A stretch of 46,969 nt of DNA, from the NCBI GenBank assembly GCA_002862805.1, contig PKEA01000008.1, positions 1 to 46,969 on the forward strand, read 5' to 3'. How positions within the stretch are numbered: position 1 is the first letter of the stretch; each line of letters starts with the position of its first letter. Shown here piece after piece: positions 25,420 through 33,259 of the stretch. Both the position numbers and the translations under genes were made by a program. The notes under the pieces were generated by a model. It searched no databases and was not told the origin of the DNA. It worked only from the letters and a program-made list of their open reading frames with translations. The stretch is from Flavobacteriaceae bacterium (lineage in GTDB: Bacteria > Bacteroidota > Bacteroidia > Flavobacteriales > Flavobacteriaceae).

Positions 25420-25806
25420 ATGGAAAAATTAATTACAATTAAAAGCGAGTTCAATTCATTAGACTTACTTAACGATTTTTTAAAAAAAGAAAACACATTT
25501 GAGTCTTCTAAAGAATATGATAGTTGGGATGTAAGAACAGATGCAAATGGACAAATGGAACAATGCCTTATCATTAAAAAAAGTGCAATGCATGGAATGA
25601 AAGTTTATTTTCAAAAAGACAATACTTTGAAGTTAGATTACATTATTCCTAATAAATTGATGAATGCTTATTTTGGAAAAAGTCAAAAAAGTCATCAAAA
25701 TATACTTGAAATAGTTACAGGAAAAATAAAAGAAACAGTACTTGCGCCCGCTCAAAAAAAAGCTTTTCAAGAAATGGAACAAGTGTTTAATAAAATTACC
25801 GCTTAA
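25420..25806 (+). CDS. Cytosolic protein of unknown function
   Basis: Not recognised. 128 residues, no signal peptide or membrane segment. Mixed alpha/beta: KLITIKSEFNSLDLLNDFLK start, a beta pair EQCLIIKKSAMHGMKVYF and NTLKLDYIIPNKLMNAYFGK, and a C-terminal long helix KAFQEMEQVFNKI. The general look of a small dimeric alpha-beta protein is the most that can be said. The stop shares a base with the start of the next gene (TAATG), so the two are coupled. It begins the run of small unknown genes after the lipoproteins. Confidence 0.65.
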   Translation: MEKLITIKSEFNSLDLLNDFLKKENTFESSKEYDSWDVRTDANGQMEQCLIIKKSAMHGMKVYFQKDNTLKLDYIIPNKLMNAYFGKSQKSHQNILEIVTGKIKETVLAPAQKKAFQEMEQVFNKITA

Positions 25807-26192
25807 TGAAGTATTTATTATTTTTTGTATTGTTTTTAACTTCTATTAGTAGTTTTTCACAAGAAGATTGGGTGAAAACAGAAGGAACAATTACTGAAAT
25901 TACAATTCATAGCGGTAGGAAAACTAGAGAAACAGCTGTTGTAAAGTTTAATTTAGAAGATGGAACAGAACAATTAGGCAATGTGGAGCTTTTTAGAATT
26001 CCGTTTATAGGAAGTATGAAATCTGTTGGAGATACAGTTGCTGTTAATTATAACAAAAAGAATCCTGTTCTTTTAGAAACTGTTTTTGGTAAGTTTCTTT
26101 CTAGTTACGGAATGTATATATTAATATTTTTAGGAATTATTTTTTCAATAAAACCTTTTCTTACTAAAAAAGCGCAGTCTGCTGATAAATAA
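25806..26192 (+). CDS. DUF3592-like membrane protein
   Basis: Signal-type hydrophobic N-terminus MKYLLFFVLFLTSISSFSQ, then an extracytoplasmic beta domain in DUF3592 style: WVKTEGTITEITIHSGRKTR, TAVVKFNLEDGTEQLGNVEL, and the GDTVAVNYNKKNP motif that typifies the family. One membrane helix near residues 101-117 (YGMYILIFLGIIFSIKPFL) anchors it with a short basic tail. Function is not known for the family. Coupled to the preceding gene by an overlapping stop/start. Confidence 0.72.
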   Translation: MKYLLFFVLFLTSISSFSQEDWVKTEGTITEITIHSGRKTRETAVVKFNLEDGTEQLGNVELFRIPFIGSMKSVGDTVAVNYNKKNPVLLETVFGKFLSSYGMYILIFLGIIFSIKPFLTKKAQSADK

Positions 26193-26231
26193 AACTAATA
26201 TAAGGCAGTTAAGAATTCTAAAAATGTAGTT

Positions 26232-26568
26232 ATGAGTATTTTAAAAAGATTTTTACTTTACTTGGGCATTAGTAGCATTCTTAGCTGCTTTTTTATATAT
26301 GCGATTTATTTTAGGCCCTAAGCCAGAATCAACATCTGTTTTAATGACAATGTTTAGTCTGTTTTACGATTATGCTTTTCTCCATATTGGATTAATAATT
26401 GGAAGTATAATTACATTATTATTTATACTAATTGATGTTCTTTACTTAAAGGGAAAACTAAAATTTGGTATGAAATCTTTATTTATACGTTTCTTTATTC
26501 TTATTTTTATAACTGTTATTGTTGCATTCATTCATTATTTATTAGAAAAAGTTATTGATGTTATTTAA
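26232..26568 (+). pseudogene. Small membrane protein gene with a one-base frameshift
   Basis: From the ATG at 26232 the frame reads MSILKRFLLYLG and stops at 26319-26321. The next frame gives a coherent protein without its own start: DFYFTWALVAFLAAFLYMRF, then ILGPKPESTSVLMTMFS through LLEKVIDVI. Removing one A from the five-A run at 26243-26247 joins them into MSILKDFYFTWALVAFLAAF..., ~111 residues with three predicted membrane helices. An ATG at 26299 could still make an 89-residue C-terminal product. An error in a homopolymer, a real mutation or slippage on the A run would all explain this. Same strand and spacing as its neighbours; function unknown. Confidence 0.65.
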
Positions 26569-26582
26569 AAAAAACAATTAAA

Positions 26583-27212
26583 ATGAAATCAACTTTAACT
26601 TTTCTATTGCTGCTTACTTCATTGTTTTCTTTTTCGCAAATTACAATTCCTAATGGATTTTCAGAAGTTACAAAAAGCCCATCGAATGGAAAAAAAATGG
26701 AAAAAATTTTTATGCTTTTTGATAATGATTCTATCAATGATACAGCAATTTTGGCTCAAGATAAATCAGAATTTTCAAGTTATATATTACTAATATTTTT
26801 ATCTAACAAAAATAAAACCTACGAAATAAATTTAATCAGTTTGAATGATTTTAGCATTTATCCTGTACAAATAAAAGCAAAGAAAAATGTTATTGAATTT
26901 GGCTATTTTGAAGATGGTACTGCTGCTTTCGGCAGATTTATAAAGTTAAGATACAATTCAAAAAAAGAGCAAATTCAAGTTATAGGATATGATGTAGAAT
27001 ACAAATCTTCGCCTACAGAATATATTAATAAATCGTATAATTTAATTACAGGAGATTATATTGTTAAAAGAACATATAATGACGAAAGTAAAAAGATAAG
27101 TACTGAAAAGTTTTCAGGAAAAAATATTTTTTTTAAAAATGCTGTTTTTATTGAAAATTTAAATGAAGAAATGATAACGAATTTAGATGAAGTTGGAAAT
27201 AAATATGAATAA
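26583..27212 (+). CDS. Exported protein of unknown function (paralogue of next gene)
   Basis: Signal peptide MKSTLTFLLLLTSLFSFSQ. The mature ~190 residues are beta-rich: KKMEKIFMLFDNDSINDTAI resembles a repeat-like 'D-x-D-x-x-D' calcium-type loop, followed by SSYILLIFLSNKNKTYEINL, KKNVIEFGYFEDGTAAFGRF and QIQVIGYDVEYKSSPTEY. The same plan (loop, IIILF strand, N-xI strand, RY...IGYD) is visible in the next gene, so the two look like distant paralogues. No enzymatic motif is seen. It follows the frameshifted gene by 14 bases. Confidence 0.62.
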   Translation: MKSTLTFLLLLTSLFSFSQITIPNGFSEVTKSPSNGKKMEKIFMLFDNDSINDTAILAQDKSEFSSYILLIFLSNKNKTYEINLISLNDFSIYPVQIKAKKNVIEFGYFEDGTAAFGRFIKLRYNSKKEQIQVIGYDVEYKSSPTEYINKSYNLITGDYIVKRTYNDESKKISTEKFSGKNIFFKNAVFIENLNEEMITNLDEVGNKYE

Positions 27213-27248
27213 TAATGAATCCAATATAAAATGCCTAATACAATTTAT

Positions 27249-27905
27249 ATGAAAGATAATTTTTGGATAGCTGCCTTTATGATTTTTGCATACTTCAGTT
27301 GTACGGCTCAACATAAAAACAGTACTGATTTTGTTCCTAAAGGTTATGTTGTTTTTGATAAATCTTTTGGGGATTTAAATAAAGATGGACAAGAAGATTG
27401 TATTCTTATTATAAAAGGAACAAATAAAGACAATATTGTAATAAATAGATTCGACGAAAAAGTTGACCGTAACCGAAGGGGGATTATCATTTTATTTAAA
27501 ACTCAAGAAAGTTATCAATTGGTAACAATGAATTATAATTGTTTTTTTTCTGAGAATGAAGATGGTGGTGTTTACTTTCCTCCAGAACTTTTGGTAAAAG
27601 TAGAAAGAGGAAATTTAATTATTCATTATGCGCATGGACGATATGGATTTTGGCGTTATACTTTTAGGTATCAAGATGCAAACTTTAAATTAATTGGGTA
27701 TGATGAGAGTAGTGGAGGAATAGTTATAAGTAATGAACTAAGTATTAACTTTCTAACCAAAAAGAAATTAATTAGAGAAAACACTAATGAAAATGCAGTT
27801 GGCGGAGATGAGGTTTTTAAAGAAACTTGGAGTAAAATTGCAATAAATGAACTAATACTTCTATCAGAAATTAAAGATTTTGAAGAATTTCGTATCCCTT
27901 ATTGA
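27249..27905 (+). CDS. Exported lipoprotein-like protein with FG-GAP-type calcium loop
   Basis: The frame is open from ATG 27231, but MKDNFWIAAFMIFAYFSCTA starting at 27249 is a better signal sequence with lipobox YFSC. The mature protein has VFDKSFGDLNKDGQEDCILI, whose D-x-N-x-D-G-x-x-D pattern is the calcium loop of FG-GAP/VCBS repeats, then RRGIIILFKTQESYQL, LLVKVERGNLIIHYAHGRYG and FWRYTFRYQDANFKLIGYDE. Single-loop exported proteins like this are frequent, uncharacterised, in Bacteroidota. It parallels the preceding gene in strand order. Confidence 0.66.
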   Translation: MKDNFWIAAFMIFAYFSCTAQHKNSTDFVPKGYVVFDKSFGDLNKDGQEDCILIIKGTNKDNIVINRFDEKVDRNRRGIIILFKTQESYQLVTMNYNCFFSENEDGGVYFPPELLVKVERGNLIIHYAHGRYGFWRYTFRYQDANFKLIGYDESSGGIVISNELSINFLTKKKLIRENTNENAVGGDEVFKETWSKIAINELILLSEIKDFEEFRIPY

Positions 27906-27921
27906 TTAAACACAAAAAAAT

Positions 27922-28536
27922 ATGGAAGTAATACTAATACTTTTTCTTTTATTAATTGTATTCCTTTTTTTGTATTTCATTTTTAAGATAATAAAATGGA
28001 TTTTGAAAGACAAAACAAGAATTAAAGGGACTGCTACTTTAGCCGCTGTATCGGTTTTGTTAATACTTATAAATAAAGTGTTTTTTACAAAAATGGAGTT
28101 TATTCAATCTAAAGCAATATCTAATTTATACATTGTTAAAAATCCAGTAGAACATAAAGATTCATTGCACAATGAATTGAAAAAAGTTGTTCTAAAAAAA
28201 GTGAATAATGAAGTTCTTAACCAAATTGAAAAGTATAAAAAAATAAACCCAAATGATTCAATTGTAGAATTGAAATACACTATTGATTTTTATGAATATT
28301 CCAAAGGTTCAATGTTTATTCCTTTTGGTGATGCAGGAACTTATTATTTTATAGAACATGAAGAAGATCCTGGAGGATTTAGTGTTGAAGTTTTAGACAT
28401 GTACACAAATTATCACATCGCATCATTTAATTTAAAATTTTGTAAGGATGATACAATTAATTATTTTGGAACAATAGATTATTATAATGGTTGGAAAATT
28501 ATTAAAACAGATACATTAATTAATTTATGTAAATAA
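27922..28536 (+). CDS. Membrane protein of unknown function
   Basis: Two N-terminal membrane helices: VILILFLLLIVFLFLYFIFK (~3-22) and TLAAVSVLLILINKVFF (~39-55), joined by a basic loop. The following ~145 residues should be extracytoplasmic: a helical stretch LHNELKKVVLKKVNNEVLNQ, then beta-like VELKYTIDFYEYSKGSMFIP, and a Cys near the end (NLKFCKDD). I do not recognise a family. It ends directly before the ATG of the next gene. Confidence 0.62.
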   Translation: MEVILILFLLLIVFLFLYFIFKIIKWILKDKTRIKGTATLAAVSVLLILINKVFFTKMEFIQSKAISNLYIVKNPVEHKDSLHNELKKVVLKKVNNEVLNQIEKYKKINPNDSIVELKYTIDFYEYSKGSMFIPFGDAGTYYFIEHEEDPGGFSVEVLDMYTNYHIASFNLKFCKDDTINYFGTIDYYNGWKIIKTDTLINLCK

Positions 28537-29451
28537 ATGAAAAGCAAACTCCTTATAGTATTTTTAATTTCAAGCCTTGTTTTTGTTGCTTGTAATTCTA
28601 ATGTGAAAAATAAAAACATCAATTCTCAAAAAGTAGATATTGAAAAGCAGACTGAAAATTTGACAGAAAAAATTATCTCACCAAATAAATTAAGTGAAAT
28701 ATGGCAAAGTCTTCCGTTAAAACAATTACAAATTATAGATACAACTTCTTTTGATAATATAAATGATAATAAGGTTTTTAATGCGGAACAATTAAAATCG
28801 TTACAAATTGAAGCAATTTATCCAAATTTTTTTGAAGAAAATACTCATTTCAAAGTAAGTCCATCTTATAAAATAAATTTATCTAAAGAATTTTATACCA
28901 TTGTAATAAATGTTTTTAAAGGAGAACATGAATTGGAAACAGTTTTAATCAATTACGATAGTTCAAATGAAAATTTGATTGATTTTAAAATTATTGCTTA
29001 TGATGAAATTGCAGAAAGTATTTCCAAAAAAAAGTCTAAAATAGAAAAGGAGAGCATTACAATTAGTGACGAATTTTATTTGGAAGAAACTAAAATTGAA
29101 GTTTCAAAATTTCATATTAACAGAAATGGTGAACTTAATCCAATTAAAACTGAATTCACAAGTGTTATAAGGCCAAAAAAAGACATTTTATTAAACAAAG
29201 TTTATGTCGATACAATTCAATTTTCATCTTACAATGATGATTATGATTATAAATTGTTGCTGGGAAAAAAGAAAGGGAAATCAGTATCTTTAGTTTATAA
29301 TTGGGAATGGGAAACGAATAAAAAACTAAACTTCAAGCATGATGATTATATAAAAGTCACATGGAAAATGGACAGTATTTTCGTCGCTGGTGATGGAGAA
29401 ACATTAGACTTCAAAGAAAGAGCTATTAATGCAGAAAAAATTAAATTTTAA
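28537..29451 (+). CDS. Lipoprotein of unknown function
   Basis: Lipobox LVFVAC (Cys ~19) followed by NSNVKNKN. Not recognised. The mature 285 residues comprise two halves: ~60-200 with helix and beta strands (LSEIWQSLPLKQLQIIDT, FYTIVINVFKGEHELETVLI) and ~215-304 with a beta-rich end: YNDDYDYKLLLGKKKGKSVS, SLVYNWEWETNKKLNF and DYIKVTWKMDSIFVAGDGET. The last part reads like a metabolite-binding beta-barrel found after many exported bacteroidete proteins but is not diagnostic. The ATG directly follows the previous stop. Confidence 0.62.
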   Translation: MKSKLLIVFLISSLVFVACNSNVKNKNINSQKVDIEKQTENLTEKIISPNKLSEIWQSLPLKQLQIIDTTSFDNINDNKVFNAEQLKSLQIEAIYPNFFEENTHFKVSPSYKINLSKEFYTIVINVFKGEHELETVLINYDSSNENLIDFKIIAYDEIAESISKKKSKIEKESITISDEFYLEETKIEVSKFHINRNGELNPIKTEFTSVIRPKKDILLNKVYVDTIQFSSYNDDYDYKLLLGKKKGKSVSLVYNWEWETNKKLNFKHDDYIKVTWKMDSIFVAGDGETLDFKERAINAEKIKF

Positions 29452-29471
29452 AATATTCAAGAAAGTATCAA

Positions 29472-30191
29472 ATGAAAATTATTATCACACAACTTTTTTT
29501 CTTTATTACTATAGGTGTTTATTCGCAAGAGACTTCTCTTTTAGATTCTGTTTTAGGTCAATTAAATTTAAAAAAATCAAAAATTAAAACTGAATTAGTT
29601 GTTTTTAAAAGTTTTCCTAATAATTTAAACGAAACAATAATTGTGATCCCGGAAATAGTTGATGAAGGTGAAATGTATTTCGAGTTGAATAGTCATATTC
29701 TTATAATTGATAGTAAAAGTGGAAATATAAAAAGCTACTTTTTTGAAAGTTCAAAGACAAATAATTGGATTTCAGATGCAATACAATTAACTGAAATTAC
29801 AATTGACACAGCTCCTTATAAAGTTTCAAAAAATGAACGTGCATTTGGAATTAGATTGCATTTTATAGGTAGTTCTCGGCCAAATCCTTATGAGAACGAA
29901 ATAATTTCATTATTTGTACAGTCAAAGAACAAATTAAAAAAGATTTTAAATAATTATGAAATTTCTTATAATGGAGGAGAATGGGATACAAATTGTGAAG
30001 GTAAATTTGTTGATGAAAGAAAAGTGCTTATTATTTCTAATAATAAAACAAATGGACTTTTTGATATTTTAGTAAAAAATAAAATTTCTGAAACAACTAA
30101 TTATATTAATGAAAATGGTGAATGTAATTATATTGAAAAAAATAAAACTAAAAAAAAGAGCCTAAAATTTAATGGGTATGAATACAAATAA
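29472..30191 (+). CDS. Exported protein, possibly PA3715-like
   Basis: Signal peptide MKIIITQLFFFITIGVYSQ. The mature part has strong regular beta strands: TELVVFKSFPNNLNETIIVI, MYFELNSHILIIDSKSGNIK, SDAIQLTEITIDTAPYKVSK, RAFGIRLHFIGSSRPNPYEN and NGGEWDTNCEGKFVDERKVL. From memory this resembles proteins labelled 'PA3715 family', whose role is unknown; I hold this weakly. No membrane segment beyond the signal. It is the last gene of the unknown cluster; the 166 bases after it contain an A+T-rich promoter region for trxB. Confidence 0.64.
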   Translation: MKIIITQLFFFITIGVYSQETSLLDSVLGQLNLKKSKIKTELVVFKSFPNNLNETIIVIPEIVDEGEMYFELNSHILIIDSKSGNIKSYFFESSKTNNWISDAIQLTEITIDTAPYKVSKNERAFGIRLHFIGSSRPNPYENEIISLFVQSKNKLKKILNNYEISYNGGEWDTNCEGKFVDERKVLIISNNKTNGLFDILVKNKISETTNYINENGECNYIEKNKTKKKSLKFNGYEYK

Positions 30192-30357
30192 TTCAGACTT
30201 TTAAATAATATTTTAAAAACGTATATTTTTTTATATTTATAAAGAAAAATTGTAATAAGATTAAATTATAGTTAAATTGATTTTTTTGTAATTTATATAA
30301 CACTTCAATACTTTCAAATTTATTACTTTTGAACTTTATAAATAATACAATACAATT

Positions 30358-31305
30358 ATGTCAGATACAATAGAGAAAGTAAAATGCTTAATTATAGGTT
30401 CAGGTCCTGCAGGTTATACTGCAGCAATTTATGCAGCTAGAGCAAACATGAACCCTGTTTTATATCAAGGAACCCAGCCTGGAGGTCAATTAACTACTAC
30501 AAATGAAGTAGAAAATTTCCCAGGTTATGTAGATGGAGTTACAGGACCAGAAATGATGATTCAATTACAAAGTCAAGCACAAAGATTTGGAACAGATGTT
30601 CGCGATGGTTGGGCAACAAAAGTTGACTTTAGCGGCGAAGTTCACAAAGTTTGGATTAACGACACTAAAGAAATACACTGTGAAACTGTAATTATTTCTA
30701 CAGGAGCTTCTGCTAAATATTTAGGATTGCCTTCTGAACAAAAATACCTACAATTAGGTGGTGGAGTTTCTGCATGTGCAGTTTGTGACGGATTCTTTTA
30801 TAGAAATCAAGAAGTTGTAATCGTTGGAGCAGGAGATAGTGCTTGTGAAGAAGCACACTATTTATCTAAATTATGTACCAAAGTTACTATGGTTGTAAGA
30901 AAAGACGAATTTAGAGCGTCTAAAATTATGGCTGAACGTGTTCAAAAAACAAAAAACATTACTATTATGTTCAATACTGAAACTGATGAGGTTTTAGGAG
31001 ACGGACAAGTGGTTACTGGTGTAAGATTAAAAAATAATGTTACTGGCGAATTAACAGAAATTCCTGCAACTGGATTTTTTGTTGCTATTGGACATAAACC
31101 AAATACAGATATTTTTAAAGATTATATTGATTTAGATGCAACAGGTTATATTAAAAATATTCCAGGAACTTCTAAAACTAACGTAGCTGGTGTTTTTGTA
31201 GCTGGTGATGCAGCTGATCATGTGTACAGACAAGCAATTACTGCTGCTGGTACTGGTTGTATGGCTGCATTAGATGCAGAACGCTATTTAGCTTCAAAAG
31301 ATTAA
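30358..31305 (+). CDS. trxB: Thioredoxin-disulfide reductase
   Basis: Flavoenzyme that passes electrons from NADPH to thioredoxin. FAD site GSGPAGYTAAIYAARA, the redox pair CAVC (C140/C143) in VSACAVCDGFFYRN, NADPH site GAGDSACEEAHYLS, and FAD-binding FVAGDAADHVYRQAITAAGT at the end are all intact. Length 315 is normal. A TACTTTTG -7-like element sits 26 bases before the ATG (30324-30331) without a matching upstream TTG. Transcribed alone, with a terminator just after. Confidence 0.97.
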   Translation: MSDTIEKVKCLIIGSGPAGYTAAIYAARANMNPVLYQGTQPGGQLTTTNEVENFPGYVDGVTGPEMMIQLQSQAQRFGTDVRDGWATKVDFSGEVHKVWINDTKEIHCETVIISTGASAKYLGLPSEQKYLQLGGGVSACAVCDGFFYRNQEVVIVGAGDSACEEAHYLSKLCTKVTMVVRKDEFRASKIMAERVQKTKNITIMFNTETDEVLGDGQVVTGVRLKNNVTGELTEIPATGFFVAIGHKPNTDIFKDYIDLDATGYIKNIPGTSKTNVAGVFVAGDAADHVYRQAITAAGTGCMAALDAERYLASKD

Positions 31306-31320
31306 TTTAAATTATTATAT

Positions 31321-31353
31321 AAAAAAATCCCGAATTAAATTCGGGATTTTTTT
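31321..31353. terminator. Bidirectional terminator after trxB
   Basis: ATCCCGAAT pairs with ATTCGGGAT around a 3-base loop, flanked by seven A's and seven T's; lies between trxB and the convergent DUF2807 gene and suits both. Confidence 0.88.
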
Positions 31354-31374
31354 ATGTTTATTTCTGAGTAATTC

Positions 31375-32208
31375 TTATTTCTCTTTTTTATACAAAGTCG
31401 TATTGTTGGTAAATTTTACAATTTCAATTTTTGGTTCACCTAATAACTCAATTTCTGATTTTCCTGCAGCCGAAATTTTAATGTTTTTTGCCACATTTAC
31501 ACTTGCTTTAGCATAACTTTCTACAGTAATATCTAAATTTGAAATAGTGAATTTTTTAGCAATTAAATCTGAACTGTTATCAAGTCTTACTTTAGCCATT
31601 GAAGCATCACCTTCTATTTGTGCCTTCCCTTTTTGGTATAAATCTATCTTCACTTCTGGCGAAGCAATTAAGGCTTTTAATTCGGCATCCTTGCTAACTT
31701 CTACAGTTGTATTATCTGCTTTTATATTTAATTCTGCTTCTGACTTATCGTTTAACATAATTGCAAAAAACTTAGATCTTACATTTAGAAATGAACGCGA
31801 ATTGTCGTAATTTTTAACCGTAATATTTTCTAATTCTATATCTGCTAAAGCATGAATTTTAGTATCATGTTTTGCAGTAATAAGCTTTAAATTATCAGTG
31901 TAGTTTATTCTAACAGAAAATTTCTTTTCTCCGTAAACGTCTTTTAAGGAATTTATTCTTAATGTGTTGCCTAGAATTGTGTAATTGATAATATCATGTA
32001 AATTGTCATCTGCTTCTATTTCTAAAGATGCAGAATCTGCTTTTACTAAATATATTTCTAGATTGTCTTCAACATCAATGTTTTCAAAGTTTTCTAATTT
32101 TTTAATACTAAGAGTAACAATTTTAGAACCTTTAATTCTTTCTTTCTTTTGTCCGAATGTTAATGAACAGGTAAAGACAATTAAAAATAAAAGTGTAATT
32201 TTTTTCAT
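31375..32208 (-). CDS. DUF2807 'head GIN'-type exported protein
   Basis: Signal peptide MKKITLLFLIVFTCSLTFGQ from the ATG at 32208; an upstream in-frame ATG at 32244 would put 12 basic residues ahead of it and is less likely. The mature protein is a right-handed beta-helix-like DUF2807 domain: ENFENIDVEDNLEIYLVKAD, LEIEADDNLHDIINYTILGN and repeated ~22-residue rungs (IELENITVKNYDNSRSFLNV, AELNIKADNTTVEVSKDAEL). A TATATTTG element at 32301-32308 may drive it. Related to the next DUF2807 gene of the PspC unit but without its Ser-Ser-Gly-Ser ladder. Confidence 0.82.
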   Translation of the reverse strand: MKKITLLFLIVFTCSLTFGQKKERIKGSKIVTLSIKKLENFENIDVEDNLEIYLVKADSASLEIEADDNLHDIINYTILGNTLRINSLKDVYGEKKFSVRINYTDNLKLITAKHDTKIHALADIELENITVKNYDNSRSFLNVRSKFFAIMLNDKSEAELNIKADNTTVEVSKDAELKALIASPEVKIDLYQKGKAQIEGDASMAKVRLDNSSDLIAKKFTISNLDITVESYAKASVNVAKNIKISAAGKSEIELLGEPKIEIVKFTNNTTLYKKEK

Positions 32209-32304
32209 TATAAATTTTATTTGTTTTTTTAAATAGTAGCTCAAGAATCATTCCACTTTATAACTAATTAGGAATAATAAATAGAGAAATACTTATATGA
32301 CAAA

Positions 32305-32339
32305 TATAAAAAAAAACATCAGTGTTAGTACTGATGTTT
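32305..32339 (-). terminator. Terminator at the end of the PadR-PspC unit
   Basis: 10-bp perfect stem AAACATCAGT / ACTGATGTTT with a 6-base loop; on the minus strand it is followed by a long T run. It ends transcripts from the PspC-DUF2807 unit. Its T tail also overlaps the -7-like element of the next DUF2807 gene. Confidence 0.78.
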
Positions 32340-32353
32340 GATTTTTGTATTAC

Positions 32354-32428
32354 TTAAAATATAGATTCTATAATGTTAATGATAAAAGTAAACACAAATT
32401 CTATTATTTGGACAACTAGCTTTATCAT
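32354..32428 (-). CDS. Possible 24-residue hydrophobic peptide
   Basis: ATG at 32428 to TAA at 32354. The product starts MIKLVVQIIEFVFTF and continues with mostly Ile, Phe and a few Asn/Glu, i.e. one amphipathic membrane helix with Glu at positions 10 and 21. It lies between the DUF2807 lipoprotein gene and the terminator, same strand, so it would be on the operon's mRNA. Composition resembles small membrane proteins and type I toxins, but A+T-rich intergenic DNA produces such ORFs by chance; no start signal can be judged in Bacteroidota. Confidence 0.3.
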   Translation of the reverse strand: MIKLVVQIIEFVFTFIINIIESIF

Positions 32429-32522
32429 GATTGATTTTTTTTGGATTAGTAAATTTAAATAAAAGTGTTTTTTTTGCTGTTAATTTTTTATTAATTCTTT
32501 GTTAAAAGACTTATTTTAATAT

Positions 32523-33248
32523 TTATTCTTTATCAACACTTCCGCCAGATGTTTCTTCTTTTGTAATTTTTGTAGGTTCTTGAATGTAGTCAATAGAACT
32601 TCCGCTTGATGCTTTTGCATCTAATTTTACAATTGGATTTACAGTAGTTGAACTTCCACTTGTAGATTGTGCGAAAACTTCATTTACAGCAAGGTTACTG
32701 GCGTCTATTTCGCTTCCGCTAGACGATTGTGTTTCTAGACGCAAAGCTTTTCCAGATGCTTTTATTTCACTTCCGCTTGTAGATTCGCAACTTACACTTT
32801 CGTATTCTAATTCTACATCAATTTCACTTCCGCTACTTGATTTTAAAGCAATAGATGAGCCGTTTAATTTATTTTTTGATGTTATAGATGAGCCACTTGA
32901 AGATTCTAAACTTGAAATTGTTTGCATCTTAACTCTAACTTTAATTGCAGACATATTATTTATATTTCCATCGATTTTTACAATTAGAGTTCCGTTTTCA
33001 ACTTTAGTAATAACATATTCAATTAAATTATCATCAGTTTCTACTTCAATTTCAGTAGGACTTCCTTGTTCTATTATAACATCAACACCTGAACTAGCAG
33101 AAATTTTAGTAAATTTTTGATCGATATTTCTTTTTTCAGAAATTATATTTCCGCTTCCGTCAATACCGTTTCCAAAGTTTATATTATGTTTACATGAAGT
33201 AAAACCTACTAATATAAATAGAGCGAATAATTTAATTGTTGTTTTCAT
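32523..33248 (-). CDS. DUF2807 lipoprotein with Ser-Ser-Gly-Ser ladder
   Basis: Lipobox VGFTSC (Cys ~19), then a DUF2807 'head GIN' domain: FTKISASSGVDVIIEQGSPT, IEVETDDNLIEYVITKVENG, and from ~110 on a regular ladder of [ST]SGS turns (SSSGSSIT, SSSGSEID, STSGSEIK, SSSGSEID, STSGSSTT, SSGSSID) each ~18-20 residues, as in a parallel beta-helix with one turn per rung. The function of the family is unknown; association with PspC-type membrane-stress genes suggests an envelope role. Begins 11 bases after the PspC gene. Confidence 0.87.
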   Translation of the reverse strand: MKTTIKLFALFILVGFTSCKHNINFGNGIDGSGNIISEKRNIDQKFTKISASSGVDVIIEQGSPTEIEVETDDNLIEYVITKVENGTLIVKIDGNINNMSAIKVRVKMQTISSLESSSGSSITSKNKLNGSSIALKSSSGSEIDVELEYESVSCESTSGSEIKASGKALRLETQSSSGSEIDASNLAVNEVFAQSTSGSSTTVNPIVKLDAKASSGSSIDYIQEPTKITKEETSGGSVDKE

Positions 33249-33259
33249 GTTTAACTAGT

